Below, one piece after another: positions 10,337-20,284 of a stretch of 64,000 nucleotides of DNA. The notes beneath the pieces were generated by a model, which was not told where the DNA came from, searched no databases, and saw only the letters and a list, made by a program, of their open reading frames with translations. This stretch comes from Citrobacter enshiensis (lineage in GTDB: Bacteria > Pseudomonadota > Gammaproteobacteria > Enterobacterales > Enterobacteriaceae). Position 1 is the first letter of the stretch. Each line of letters begins with the position of its first letter. Where the stretch lies: NCBI RefSeq assembly GCF_029338175.1, contig NZ_CP119862.1:1860001-1924000 (forward strand). Reading direction: 5' to 3'. The translations under genes were made by a program, and so were the position numbers.

Positions 10337-11043
10337 ATGAACAATTTTTTTAAATTAAGTACCCTGCCTATTATTATTCTCTCTTTTTCCGCTGGTGCGG
10401 TAACACTCGACTATCGGCATGAATATAAGGCCGACAGTAAAACCAATGCAGATCGCCTGAAACTGAGCCACACCACCCAGAATGGGTATTTTGCTAGTGT
10501 GGAAGGTAAACAGGCAGAAAGTACAAAAGTGATGTCTGATGGATTTAAAGAAGGCAATGGTGGTTACAGTGGCAATGGCAGCGAGTGGGAATTTGGGCGT
10601 AACTTTAAAATAACGGATAAATTAACCCTTGCTCCTGCTTTGAATCTGGATAATGGTGATACCTTTGTTGGCTATCGTGCGCAAATTAAAGCCATTTATA
10701 AAATTACTGATAGCTGGGTGACAACATTTCGCTGGCGTCCGGGTATTCAGGTTGATGAAAAATCATCCGTAGATAACAAAAACTATAATCAGTTCAACTG
10801 GGAGTTTGGCTACGTCAGCGATAAATTTACCGTAACGGGTGTGACTATGAATACCGCTTTACAAACTATGAAGATTACAAAGGGGATCATAATTACTGGT
10901 TGTATAATGTTGTCGCGACTTTGCCGCTCAACAAAAACTGGACACCTTATACTGAAATAGGCGTGGTTCCTCGTTACAACACCAACCACGAAAAAGACGA
11001 AATGGAAATGCGCTATCGTCTTGGCATTAAATACAACTTCTAA
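10337..11043 (+). pseudogene. KdgM-family oligosaccharide porin (frameshift)
   Basis: Outer-membrane beta-barrel porin of the oligogalacturonate-specific KdgM family. A signal peptide (MNNFFKLSTLPIIILSFSAG) precedes the typical mature start VTLDYRHEYKADSKTNADR. ATG 10337 is chosen because the signal peptide starts there. A one-base indel near 10845 diverts the frame; in the restored frame the barrel ends YEDYKGDHNYW ... GVVPRYNTN ... RYRLGIKYNF with TAA at 11041-11043, including the aromatic C-terminal residue needed for Bam assembly. The corrected length, about 235 residues, is normal. KdgM porins favour acidic oligosaccharides, a hint to the substrate of the upstream PTS. Confidence 0.8.
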
Positions 11044-11133
11044 ATTAGCCATTCACCGGCAATCAGTATTTGGTCGGGTGCACAAGCATACCGTATCTGC
11101 GTACGCCGGGGATGTGGGTCATAGACGAAAAAA

Positions 11134-11159
11134 AAGCCCGTACTTTCGTACGCGCTTTT
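11134..11159 (+). terminator. Terminator after the porin gene
   Basis: A hairpin with stem cgtac (11139-11143) / gtacg (11148-11152) is extended by outer aagc/gctt pairs and followed by four T. It would end the PTS-lyase-porin transcript. Confidence 0.6.
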
Positions 11160-11179
11160 CTCAAATATGGCGGTGAGGG

Positions 11180-11396
11180 GGGGATTGACTCGCTGCGCTC
11201 GCCGTTCTCGTATCTGGCTCCCGGCGTCAGGGTGCCCGGTTCATACAGTCAGTAGACGCTTTTCTCTGTAGCGACCGTGCCGTCTGCATACACTGGGACT
11301 TCGGCGCACCGGCAGTCGTATCCGGCGATGCCTTTTACGCTGTCCTGCCGCCGCTTGCTTATCCTGCGGGCAAAGGTATCGTAGCGGTACGGTCCT
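11180..11396 (-). pseudogene. Decayed Rhs core fragment
   Basis: On the minus strand from about 11392 down, the frame reads RYDTFARRISKRRQDS, then VYADGTVATEKSVY, an in-frame TGA where Rhs proteins have tryptophan, then LYEPGTLTPGARYENG. These match the Rhs core segments YDPFGRRISKR and YEPGSFTPLARYE, but the wording differs from the other Rhs copies here, so it is a scrap of a distinct Rhs lineage. Its low-coordinate end runs into the sequence tggcggtgagggggggatt (11166-11184), which resembles the 3' end of a serine tRNA. No start or toxin domain remains. Confidence 0.6.
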
Positions 11397-11398
11397 AC

Positions 11399-11782
11399 TT
11401 ATTCATATTGTTCTAATTCTTCTTGCAATAATTTCTTAAAATCAGATGGTGTAATTACAATTCCATTACCTTTGTCTATAGGGAAAATCAAAATGTCAAT
11501 ATTGCCCTTTTCTAATCCAGTGATCCACTTGTCTAAAAAATAATATAAATCTATTTCTTTGGGTGAAAATTGATACTGATGATTTGTATTATAATCAACA
11601 GAAAACTCTTCTTCTGGCCAAAGAGGAAGCAATTCTCCCCCTTCTTTAGTTGATAAGTGCAACCATCCATTTTCACCATAACTTCCCCATACTTTTTCAA
11701 AGTCAGCCACTTTCCGGATAAAATAATTGAATCTATTCTCTGAAGTTAGGGATTTTATGTTTTCGATTTTGGCACTTTTCAT
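11399..11782 (-). CDS. DUF2750-like immunity protein of module G
   Basis: 127 residues, starting five bases after the stop of the Rhs toxin module at 11788. The pattern of NRFNYFIRKVADFEKVWGSYGENG, LLPLWPEEEF and the C-terminal LLQEELEQYE fits small cytosolic DUF2750 proteins. It is clearly related to the immunity gene at 14551-14940 (shared [19 protein letters not shown] motif, closing helix), and the two partner toxins are also related, which supports the pairing. The role is inferred from position directly after a toxin. Confidence 0.7.
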   Translation of the reverse strand: MKSAKIENIKSLTSENRFNYFIRKVADFEKVWGSYGENGWLHLSTKEGGELLPLWPEEEFSVDYNTNHQYQFSPKEIDLYYFLDKWITGLEKGNIDILIFPIDKGNGIVITPSDFKKLLQEELEQYE

Positions 11783-11787
11783 AAGTC

Positions 11788-12990
11788 CTAATATCCTTCG
11801 TGTTTATGTTCTAATTTATGAAGATCGTCATCTTGTAAATCAGAATGCTCATAAGAATTACTATCTTTTGCCCTTTGCCCTCTTCTATGAGCTAAAACTT
11901 TTCCCGGATCTTTAGATCTCCTTGAGTTACCGGGTAAACGGATAGTTCTTCTATTTTTATTACGAATATGTCGTAACTCATTCTTTATCCAGCCCCGAAC
12001 CCATGATGGTTGCTTCGGATCATTTGCTAGTTCTTTAAGCCTTGCTTGTTTACCTGAGCGACCGCATTTCAACCCTAACGGGTCGATCCATGATAGCGGA
12101 TTTGCCACATACCCATAAGGATTAGCCCCGCCATCCAGTCCTATCGGGTCAGCACACAGATACTGCCCCGTATCGCAACCATAGTACCTGAACCGGTTAT
12201 AGTACAGTCCCGATTCTGTATCCTCATACTGCCCCGGAAAACGTAACTGACATGTGGGCGCATCTTCTTTATTGATGCCTTCTTCGCGGCCCCAGAGTTG
12301 CTGTTTCCCCCGCCAGACGATGGTGCCGTCTTCGGTCAGTAGTTCCTGGATACGACCTACAGTATCTGTTACCGCGTAATGCAGTAGTCCATTTTCATAA
12401 CGCGCAATTGGCGTGAAATCTCCCGGCTCGTATATCCAGCGGATGCTGTTTTCAGCATCTTGCGTACCGTCCTGATTGACCGGAATTTCCGCCGTTAGCT
12501 GGTCACCATTCCAGTGGAAGTCCATGCCGGGTTTGTCGTGGTTGGTACAGCGTTTGCTGATACGTCTGCCGAACGGGTTGTACTTATACTCCCAGCGTTC
12601 GCCTTCCGGTGTCTCCAGTCCGGTCAACTGGCTGCGGGCATCCCAGCGGTAGCGCCACAGGAGAGGGCGGTAGCCGCCTTTATCAACCAGTTTTTCGACC
12701 AGCCGCCCGTTAGCGTCGTACTTCCAGGTGATGTTGTGTTCATTCACCACCCGGACAAATTTTCCTTCCTCCGGCTTGCCGGTCTCCGGATTGATGCGGT
12801 GTGTCTGATGCCGCCAGCCTTTGTGCTCTCTGGAAACAACCCGCCCATGCTGTTGCTGTTGGTGTGATTCGCTGTCCAGCACCTCATTGACCCACGTTTG
12901 TCTGCGGGTGATATTCAGGTTTTTGTGATTATCCATATTAACTGCATAACCAATATCACCTACTATTTTTGGCATCCATATAATTACCAA
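11788..12990 (-). CDS. Orphan Rhs C-terminal toxin module G (toxin-8-like)
   Basis: About 400 residues. The Rhs core enters abruptly at KNLNITRRQTWVNEV, runs through YNPFGRRISKR and [17 protein letters not shown], and ends with the double cleavage motif ADPIGLDGG ... WIDPLGL. After it comes a variable tail of about 95 residues beginning [18 protein letters not shown] with VLAHRRGQRAKDSNSYEHSDLQ and a closing DLHKLEHKHEGY. The spaced His/Arg residues resemble bacterial toxin-8 nuclease domains (family match from memory). There is no N-terminal PAAR or signal region; ATG 12990 or 12936 lies in unrelated sequence fused to the core, so translation is uncertain. It probably acts as a donor cassette for the full-length rhs. 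Confidence 0.75.
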   Translation of the reverse strand: MVIIWMPKIVGDIGYAVNMDNHKNLNITRRQTWVNEVLDSESHQQQQHGRVVSREHKGWRHQTHRINPETGKPEEGKFVRVVNEHNITWKYDANGRLVEKLVDKGGYRPLLWRYRWDARSQLTGLETPEGERWEYKYNPFGRRISKRCTNHDKPGMDFHWNGDQLTAEIPVNQDGTQDAENSIRWIYEPGDFTPIARYENGLLHYAVTDTVGRIQELLTEDGTIVWRGKQQLWGREEGINKEDAPTCQLRFPGQYEDTESGLYYNRFRYYGCDTGQYLCADPIGLDGGANPYGYVANPLSWIDPLGLKCGRSGKQARLKELANDPKQPSWVRGWIKNELRHIRNKNRRTIRLPGNSRRSKDPGKVLAHRRGQRAKDSNSYEHSDLQDDDLHKLEHKHEGY

Positions 12991-13047
12991 GCGTTCACTA
13001 TATTAATAATCTTCAATAGTAGGCTTAGTTTTGATGAAGAATTGAAG

Positions 13048-13431
13048 TTACTTTTTTAATTCAATTATTGTGGTACTTTTATCAAAAATATCAATTATAT
13101 ATTGATATAATTGTTCAAACTCTTCATTTGCAATATATAAATCAATATGAATCTTATCAATCCCAATTTTTTGCCCTTTACCTTCCTTTATATCAATAAT
13201 CAAATGGCTTTTGTTTATCTGTATTTTTTTGATTGCATTGGATATTTCACTTTCAAAAAAATGCCCCTGCAACCCGATCGAATCATCAAAGCTTTCATTT
13301 TTATCAATAAATTGCGATATTATAATATAATGTTTCGGCTCTTCTGGGTCGTCACCTATGCCAATGACTGGAACATTATGTTCAGTATAACAACTTACAA
13401 AATTAGCTGAAAATTTAATTGTTGATATCAT
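13048..13431 (-). CDS. Immunity protein of the deaminase module F
   Basis: 127 residues from ATG 13431, chosen because an AAGGCAA site sits before it and because the corrected deaminase frame stops at 13452, only 20 bases upstream. The opening MISTIKFSANFV and the central block GIGDDPEEPKHYIIISQF recall the Imm10 immunity family (moderate guess). It is acidic, with no membrane segments, so cytosolic. Low G+C compared with the Rhs core next to it, as usual for immunity genes in such cassettes. Confidence 0.6.
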   Translation of the reverse strand: MISTIKFSANFVSCYTEHNVPVIGIGDDPEEPKHYIIISQFIDKNESFDDSIGLQGHFFESEISNAIKKIQINKSHLIIDIKEGKGQKIGIDKIHIDLYIANEEFEQLYQYIIDIFDKSTTIIELKK

Positions 13432-13451
13432 ATTGGTTGCCTTTTCTGCTA

Positions 13452-14344
13452 TTATCTTCCCGCTGACCACACATTGGATATACTATCCTCTATCCAATGG
13501 TATAAAACATCAGTCCCCGTACTTTCTTTAAAATCGTTCATTTTTCCTTGTGCATGATTTACAGGGCGCGTATTCCCCAATAATCTCTAACAAATCACCA
13601 GGCTTGGCAAGATCTTTTAAGTCAACAGTAATTCTAGCCTCAGTATGAGTTGCCAGACTACTCTTGGGGAAACCCAACGCTTTCTCATTTGGCGTCATAT
13701 TCCCACTTTGCCAATGCCCTGTGGCTTTTACGTTTCCTTTACTATCGTAAAGAGTTGCAGTTGCATGATGAGTTCCTTTCCCTGAACGGAATGCCAATCC
13801 TAATGGATCTATCCATTCTGACGGATTATGCACATATCCATAGGGATTAATCCCCCCATCCAGCCCAATGGGGTCCGATGAAATATATTGAGCCGTAACA
13901 GGATCATAGTACCGGAACCGGTTATAGTACAGTCCCGATTCAGCATCCTCATACTGTCCCGGAAAACGTAACCTGCATGTGGGAGCATCATCTTTATTGA
14001 TGCCTTCTTCACGGCCCCAGAGCTGTTGCTTACCTTTCCAGACTATCAGTCCGTCTTCGGTTAACAGCTCCTGGACACGACCGACCGTATCTGTCACCGC
14101 ATAGTGCAGTTGCCCTTTTTCATAACGTGCCATCAGTTCACGCACGCCGTCCGGGCGGTTGATTTCTTCCACGCTGCCCAGCGGCCCGGCGTGTGTTTTG
14201 CTGTGACGGAACTGTGTGGTGAAGCCCAGCGGGTCTTTCACGCTTAACAGGCGACCCAGAATATCCTGTTCGGTTTGCGTAATGCCGCCGTCTGGTGCAA
14301 CGATTTCTCGTACCTGATGCAGGGCATCATGACGCCAGCGCCAG
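13452..14344 (-). pseudogene. Orphan Rhs module F with deaminase toxin (frameshift, core deletion)
   Basis: The core starts near 14344, reads through KDPLGFTTQFRHSK to RPDGVRELM, then jumps straight to ARYEKGQLHYAV, an internal deletion of several hundred residues relative to the full rhs. The tail after WIDPLGL carries SGNMTPNEKALGFP, the metal/proton-relay motif ATHTEARI and the zinc motif EYAPCKSC, matching nucleic-acid deaminase toxins of the Pput_2613-like type. A run of five A near 13546 (minus strand) shifts the frame to an early stop at 13528; removing one gives the expected deaminase ending CTRKMNDFKESTGTDVLYHW and a stop at 13452-13454. If expressed it would deaminate bases in nucleic acid (family inference). 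The immunity gene follows immediately. Confidence 0.75.
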
Positions 14345-14355
14345 CAGACAGCAAA

Positions 14356-14507
14356 ATGACCACGTATTATTCACGCAGTCCCCGGCCTGACCCTTAAAGG
14401 CGGACTGGCTGGCTGAGGCGGGATTTGATACCGGGTTGAGTGTGACGGTGAAAATATCAGAAGGGTGCCTGACCATTATTGCCGGCAGCTCGATGAAAGA
14501 AGTATAA
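14356..14507 (+). pseudogene. SymE-like fragment, frameshifted
   Basis: Near-copy of the SymE-like fragment at 20285. The reading begins YYSRSP, but an extra C (about 14381) and an extra G (about 14402) break the frame before GWLAEAGFDTG, and the end differs (SSMKEV then TAA). SymE is a SOS-linked toxin-type protein with an AbrB-like fold. The fragment starts right at the truncated end of an Rhs core. Confidence 0.6.
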
Positions 14508-14513
14508 AAATAA

Positions 14514-14540
14514 AGGCTGGGTATATTACATACCCAGCCT
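14514..14540 (-). terminator. Terminator after immunity gene E
   Basis: A 10-bp perfect stem aggctgggta (14514-14523) / tacccagcct (14531-14540) is followed on the minus strand by tttattttta. It ends the transcript of the immunity gene at 14551. Confidence 0.8.
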
Positions 14541-14550
14541 AATTTAATTA

Positions 14551-14940
14551 TTAATTATATTTTCGGCATTCGTTTTTTAAATCTGTTAATAAGCTATCAG
14601 CACTGATAATAGGTGTGTCAGATGTCGAAGGCACCATAAATACACCTATTCCAATTTTCTTTTCAGATAAATCAGGTAATAAATTATTCATGAGATAACT
14701 AAGTTTTATTTCTTTCGCTTTGTAATTAACCCAACCCTCTGCAATACAAGCCTCTGCGTATTCACGTGCGGGCCATAACATAAGCATATCATTTCCACTA
14801 TCATCACCACTTAAGGCAAAACCACCATCATCCAAGACCCATAGCAACTCACTATCGACAATTCTTTTAATAAAATATACATATCTGTCCTTATTAGGTT
14901 TGGCAGACATAATTTCTATTTCTTTTGCCGATAATTTCAT
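14551..14940 (-). CDS. DUF2750-like immunity protein of module E
   Basis: 129 residues, start ATG 14940 overlapping the toxin stop by four bases (ATGA). The segments [34 protein letters not shown] and the closing [13 protein letters not shown] fit the DUF2750 pattern. It is a paralogue of the protein at 11399-11782. No membrane segment or signal peptide; it should bind the module E toxin in the cytosol. Confidence 0.75.
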   Translation of the reverse strand: MKLSAKEIEIMSAKPNKDRYVYFIKRIVDSELLWVLDDGGFALSGDDSGNDMLMLWPAREYAEACIAEGWVNYKAKEIKLSYLMNNLLPDLSEKKIGIGVFMVPSTSDTPIISADSLLTDLKNECRKYN

Positions 14941-17261
14941 AGATCTTCATCCTCATATTTTCCACTCGCTTGTGGATTATTCTTACGCCCATAATCATCG
15001 TATTTGTGCTGACGCCTATGGAGATCGGTATGCTGTGGTTCAGAATATTTATAACTATATCCCTTTGATGATTCGTACCCACGACCATGCGCCATTTCAT
15101 AGCCCGGAGGGTTACGAATATTTGTTCTCTTCCCTCTTGCTATTGAGTTTAACTCTTGCTGTATCCAACCTCTAACATGCCGGGGTTGTTTAGGATCATT
15201 TGCTAGTTCTTTAAGCCTTGCTTGTTTACCTGAGCGACCGCATTTCAACCCTAACGGGTCGATCCATGATAGCGGATTAGGTGCATAAGCATACAGATTC
15301 AGCCCACCTTCCAGCCCTATCGGGTCAGCACACAGATACTGCCCTGTTTCACAATCATAGTACCGGAAGCGGTTGTAGTACAACCCTGATTCAGCATCCT
15401 CATACTGTCCCGGAAAACGTAACCGGCAGGTGAGGTTAGCGTCATTCACACTCTCTTCACGGCCCCAGAGTTGTTGCTTACCCCGCCAGACGATGGGTGC
15501 CTTCTTCGGTCAGCAACTCCTGGATGCGCCCGACGGTGTCGGTCACTGCATAATGCAGCTGGCCCTTTTCATAACGCGCAAGCGGGGTAAAACTGCCGGG
15601 CTCATATATCCAGCGGATGGCGTTTCCATACTCAGGCTCTCCTTCGGAGTTGACCGGAATTTCCTCCGTTAACTGGTCGCCGTTCCAGTGAAAATCAACG
15701 CCGGGTTTGTCCCGGTTGGTACAGCGTTTGCTGATGCGTCTGCCGAACGGGTCGTATTTATACTCCCAGCGTTCGCCTTCCGGCGTTTCCAGCCCCGTAA
15801 GCTGACTGCGTGCATCCCAGCGGTAGCGCCACAGGAGAGGGCGGTAGCCGCCTTTATCAACCAGTTTTTCGACCAGCCGCCCGTTAGCGTCGTACTTCCA
15901 GGTGATGTTGTGTTCATTCACCACCCTTACAAATTTTCCTTCCTCCGGCTTGCCGGTCTCCGGATTGATGCGGTGTGTCTGATGCCGCCAGCCTTTGTGC
16001 TCTCTGGAAACAACCCGCCCATGCTGTTGCTGCTGGTGTGATTCGCTGTCCAGGACCTCATTGACCCAGGTCTGGCGGCGGGTGATATTCAGGTTTTTGT
16101 CGTAACTGAAGCGCTCCTCGCACATCGGTACATTACCGCTGCCCGTCCAGGTGGCATGGCTTATCTGGTCGTTGGCCGTGATGCTGTTAAACATCGTCCC
16201 GCGCAGCGAGTCCGCTATCATGGTCAGGTTGTAGGCTTTGTCGTACAGCCACTGACGTTGCAGGTTTTTATCGTGGGCATCCGGTTCGGCCTGGCTGCCC
16301 GCTTTCTGCTTCGTCAGCATCCCGGTCTGTGTATAACCCAGTTGCTGGTAAAATCCGGCCTCGCTCTGTCTGGAGATTTCAAGGCCGCGCAGGTCGTGGG
16401 TGAAGGTCAGGGGAGCATGGTCCGCTATCTGCCAGGCTTTCAGCTCACCCATTAACCCGTGAGTGAAGTGTTCCGTCAGTCCGGCTGTGGTGCGCTGTGA
16501 AACCGTGTCCAGATTTAAGTCGTAAGCATATTCCGTACGCCTGCCGTTGAGGGTTTCAGCTATAAGATGGCTGGCGTTATCATATTCATACGTAACGGTG
16601 GCATCGTCATTTTTTGCCTCCACCAGACGACACAGCGTGTCATAGCAGAACCGGGTGGCACTCAGAATACGGTCGCTGTCGCCCTGTGTGACTTCCTCGT
16701 CTGTCACCTGGTCGGTCACGTTATAGCGGCGGTTCAGGTGTGTGCCGTCCGGGAAAGAGGTGCGGATGCAGCGCCCCGCAGCATCGTAGGTGTAGGTCAG
16801 CGTGCGTCCGGTAAAGTCGGTTTCTGCAACCAGTTGCCCGGCCAGGTCATATGCCAGGGCGATAGTGTTCACCTTCGGCGTTGGTGATTTCGGTCAGGCG
16901 GGTCAGTTTGTCGTAGCGACATTCCAGTCGTTCACCATCCGGACGGATTACGGCTGTCAGCAGGTCAAATGCACCATATTCGTAGCGGGTGGTTTTACCC
17001 TCGCCATCAGTGAAGCTCTCCGGGAGTTTTTCACCGTTCTGACTCATCAGCTCCCGCACGCCGTCCGGGCGGTTGATTTCTTCCACGCTGCCCAGCGGCC
17101 CGGCGTGGTTTTTGCTGTGGCGGAACTGCGTGGTGAAACCCAGCGGGTCTTTCACACTCAGCAGGCGACCCAGAATATCCTGTTCGGTCTGCGTAATGCC
17201 GCCGTCAGGGGCAACGGTTTCACGTACCTGGTGCAGGGCATCATGACGCCAGCGCCAGGTG
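14937..17261 (-). pseudogene. Orphan Rhs module E (toxin-8-like), two frameshifts
   Basis: A long partial Rhs core begins abruptly at about 17261 (DALHQVRETVAP context) and covers most YD repeats. Extra G bases at about 16860 (CCAGGGCG for CCAGGCG, plus-strand view) and about 15494 (GATGGGTGCC for GATGGTGCC) break it into three frames. The last frame holds [15 protein letters not shown], the motif ADPIGLEGG ... WIDPLGL and a tail of about 105 residues: [18 protein letters not shown], then [20 protein letters not shown] and [16 protein letters not shown]. The His-rich end and shared first 20 tail residues relate it to module G, suggesting a toxin-8-like nuclease (moderate). There is no start or N-terminal secretion domain. 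Confidence 0.75.
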
Positions 17262-17274
17262 TTAGTTATATCAA

Positions 17275-17889
17275 TTAGTCATCTGTAACTATATTTCTCT
17301 GTTTTATAAATTCATTGTAGCTAATTTCTGTGTTTAATTTCTTGGCGGATTTATTTTCAATTAATTTTGAATTTTTAGAATCAGTTACCGACATAAATAA
17401 AAAAATATCGCTATTTAGACTTTCTTTTATATACATTTTTAATGATAAGAGAGAATCCATCATTGCCTTATGAATTTTTCTTTCAAAATTTATGCGTTCG
17501 GAGTGTTGTAGTGATTCGCTTTTATTATGAAGAATTAAATTTAACTTGTTAATCAAACTGTCTTCTAATAAATTATTCCCATATCCCCAATCATCTGGAA
17601 TCCATTTAGTACTCATTGTTAATTTTTCATATTGCCCAAATGATTTTTGAAACTCTTCAGGGGCGAGCATTTTTCTGAACTCTGCATATGGATCTTTTTT
17701 GAATAAGACACTATCTTTCTCTTTTAAGTATTCTATTGTATTAAAAATAAGGAACATCCCAGACACATCTTCATCAATAACTAAACAACCAGCATAAAAT
17801 TCCTCATTAATTATTTTATTCCGAAGATCTAAATAATCATGTTTCACTGCTGTTGCTAGATTATATCTAAACTCGTCATGAAATTTCAC
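17275..17889 (-). CDS. Immunity protein of module D (DUF4303-like)
   Basis: 204 residues from GTG 17889, chosen because a GGAGG site sits eight bases upstream, overlapping the toxin's final codons (the toxin stop is 17891-17893). The opening KFHDEFRYNLATAVKHDYL, the central KWIPDDWGYGNN and a long helical C-terminus are compatible with DUF4303-type immunity proteins, though I hold this loosely. It is cytosolic, A+T-rich and highly charged. Its 3' end abuts the broken start of module E. Confidence 0.65.
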   Translation of the reverse strand: MKFHDEFRYNLATAVKHDYLDLRNKIINEEFYAGCLVIDEDVSGMFLIFNTIEYLKEKDSVLFKKDPYAEFRKMLAPEEFQKSFGQYEKLTMSTKWIPDDWGYGNNLLEDSLINKLNLILHNKSESLQHSERINFERKIHKAMMDSLLSLKMYIKESLNSDIFLFMSVTDSKNSKLIENKSAKKLNTEISYNEFIKQRNIVTDD

Positions 17890-17890
17890 T

Positions 17891-20273
17891 CTAATATCCT
17901 CCGAATACATCCAAACCAATATTCTGAAGAGCTTCACGCATTTCTTTTGCTGCTCTTATTTTACATATTAGTCCTTTATCAAGTCTATCGCTAATGTCTA
18001 AATCTGCTTGCGTTAATTTTAAGGCAACAGACCTGGCATTATCCGTTGTATGAACACCTTCAATATTCGATGCCCACATTAGATTAGCTATATCATTTAC
18101 TGGGTCAATGCCATACTTGGCAAGTATATTTTTGCTATGGTTAACAAATGGTCCCCTAGGATCTCCAGTAAAATCCCCTTTAAACACAATATGGTGACCA
18201 TGCGGATTAGTTAATCCACAGGGGTCACTTTTACCAGCACTTCGTAGTTTCCCTAACCATGATAACCCTAATGGATCAACGATATTTTGTGGATTTTTAA
18301 CATATCCATAAAGGTTTATTCCGCCTTTTACTCCTAACGGGTCCGCACACAGATACTGCCCCGTCTCGCAATCATAGTACCGGAACCGGTTGTAATACAA
18401 CCCGGATTCTTCATCCTCATACTGCCCCGGAAAACGTAATCGGCAGGTGAGTTTGGCGTCATTCACACACTCTTCACGGCCCCAGAGTTGCTGTTTACCG
18501 CGCCAGGCGATGGTGCTTTCTTCGGTCAGCAACTCCTGGATGCGCCCGACGGTGTCGGTCACTGTATAATGCAGCTGTCCTTTTTCATAACGGGCTATCG
18601 GGGTAAAACTTCCCGGCTCGTATATCCAGCGAATAGTGTTTTCGTCTTCCTGTTTGCCGTCAGCGCCAACCGGAATTTCCGCCGTTAGCTGGTCACCATT
18701 CCAGTGGAAGTCCATGCCGGGTTTGTCGTGGTTGGTACAGCGTTTGCTGATACGTCTGCCGAACGGGTCGTACTTATACTCCCAGCGTTCGCCTTCCGGT
18801 GTCTCCAGTCCGGTCAACTGGCTGCGGGCATCCCAGCGGTAGCGCCACAGGAGAGGGCGGTAGCCGCCTTTATCAACCAGTTTTTCGACCAGCCGCCCGT
18901 TAGCGTCGTACTTCCAGGTGATGTTGTGTTCATTCACCACCCTTACAAATTTTCCTTCCTCCGGCTTGCCGGTGTCCGGATTGATGCGGTGTGTCTGATG
19001 CCGCCAGCCTTTGTGCTCTCTGGAAACAACCCGCCCATGCTATTGCTGCTGGTGTGATTCGCTGTCCAGCACCTCATTGACCCAGGTCTGGCGGCGGGTG
19101 AGGTTCAGGTTTTTATCGTAGGTGAACCGCTCCTCGCACATCGGTACATTACCGCTGCCCGTCCAGGTGGCATGGCTTATCTGGTCGTTGGCCGTCACGC
19201 TGTTGAACATCGTCCCGCGCAGCGAGTCCGCTGTCATGGTCAGGTTGTAGGCTTTGTCGTACAGCCACTGACGTTGCAGGTTTTTATCGCGGGCATCCGG
19301 TCCGGCCTGGCTGCCCGCTTTCTGCTTCGTCAGCATCCCGGTCTGTGTATAACCCAGGGTCTGGTAAAATCCGGCCTCGCTCTGTCTGGAGATTTCAAGG
19401 CCGCGCAGGTCGTGGGTGAAGGTCAGGGGAGCATGGTCCGCTATCTGCCAGGCTTTCAGCTCACCCATTAACCCGTGAGTGAAGTGTTCCGTCAGTCCGG
19501 CTGTGGTGCGCTGTGAAACCGTGTCCAGATTTAAGTCGTAAGCATATTCCGTACGCCTGCCGCTGAGGGTTTCAGCTATAAGATGGCTGGCGTTATCATA
19601 TTCATACGTAACGGTGGCATCGTCATTTTTTGCCTCCACCAGACGACACAGCGTGTCATAGCAGAACCGGGTGGCACTCAGAATACGGTCGCTGTCGCCC
19701 TGTGTGACTTCCTCGTCTGTCACCTGGTCGGTCACGTTATAGCGGCGGTTCAGGTGCGTGCCGTCCGGGAAAGAGGTGCGGATGCAGCGCCCCGCAGCAT
19801 CGTAGGTGTAGGTCAGCGTGCGGCCGGTAAAGTCGGTTTCTGCGACCAGTTGCCCGGCCAGGTCATATGCCAGGCGATAGTGTTCGCCTTCGGCGTTGGT
19901 GATTTCGGTCAGGCGGGTGAGTTTATCGTAGCGGCACTCCAGCCGTTCACCGTCCGGGCGGATTACGGCTGTCAGCAGGTCAAACGCGCCGTATTCGTAG
20001 CGGGTGGTTTTTCCCTCGCCGTCGGTGACGCTCTCCGGCAGTTTTTCGCTGTTCTGGCGCATCAGTTCACGCACGCCGTCCGGGCGGTTGATTTCTTCCA
20101 CGCTGCCCAGCGGCCCGGCGTGTGTTTTGCTGTGGCGGAACTGCGTGGTGAAACCCAGCGGGTCTTTCACACTCAGCAGGCGACCCAGAATATCCTGTTC
20201 GGTCTGCGTGATGCCGCCGTCAGGGGCAACGGTTTCACGTACCTGGTGCAGGGCATCATGACTCCTGCGCCAG
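17891..20273 (-). pseudogene. Orphan Rhs module D with AHH/HNH nuclease toxin, one nonsense codon
   Basis: One continuous frame from the break near 20273 (core at the DALHQVRETVAP region) to the stop at 17891, interrupted by a single TAG at 19040-19042 where the other copies have a CAG glutamine in the SESHQQQQHG segment. The core carries the usual YD repeats, FPGQYEDEESGLYYN and ADPLGVKGG ... IVDPLGL. The tail of about 120 residues contains PHGHHIVFKGDF, GPFVNHSKNILAKYGID and NIEGVHTTDNARSV: an HNH/EndoVII-superfamily nuclease of the AHH type (HH metal-binding pair). It would cut DNA or RNA in a target cell. Followed directly by its immunity gene. Confidence 0.8.
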
Positions 20274-20284
20274 CAGACAGCAAA

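Noticed and set aside
11166..11200. A serine tRNA gene
   Set aside because: Only the last 16-19 bases resemble a tRNA-Ser end; no anticodon or acceptor 5' half is present.
15430..16887. Several long plus-strand open frames opposite the Rhs cores (also near 18488-20260, 23692-25508 and 26300-27350)
   Set aside because: They recur wherever the Rhs core recurs, lack ribosome sites and family features, and are mirror frames of high-GC YD-repeat DNA.
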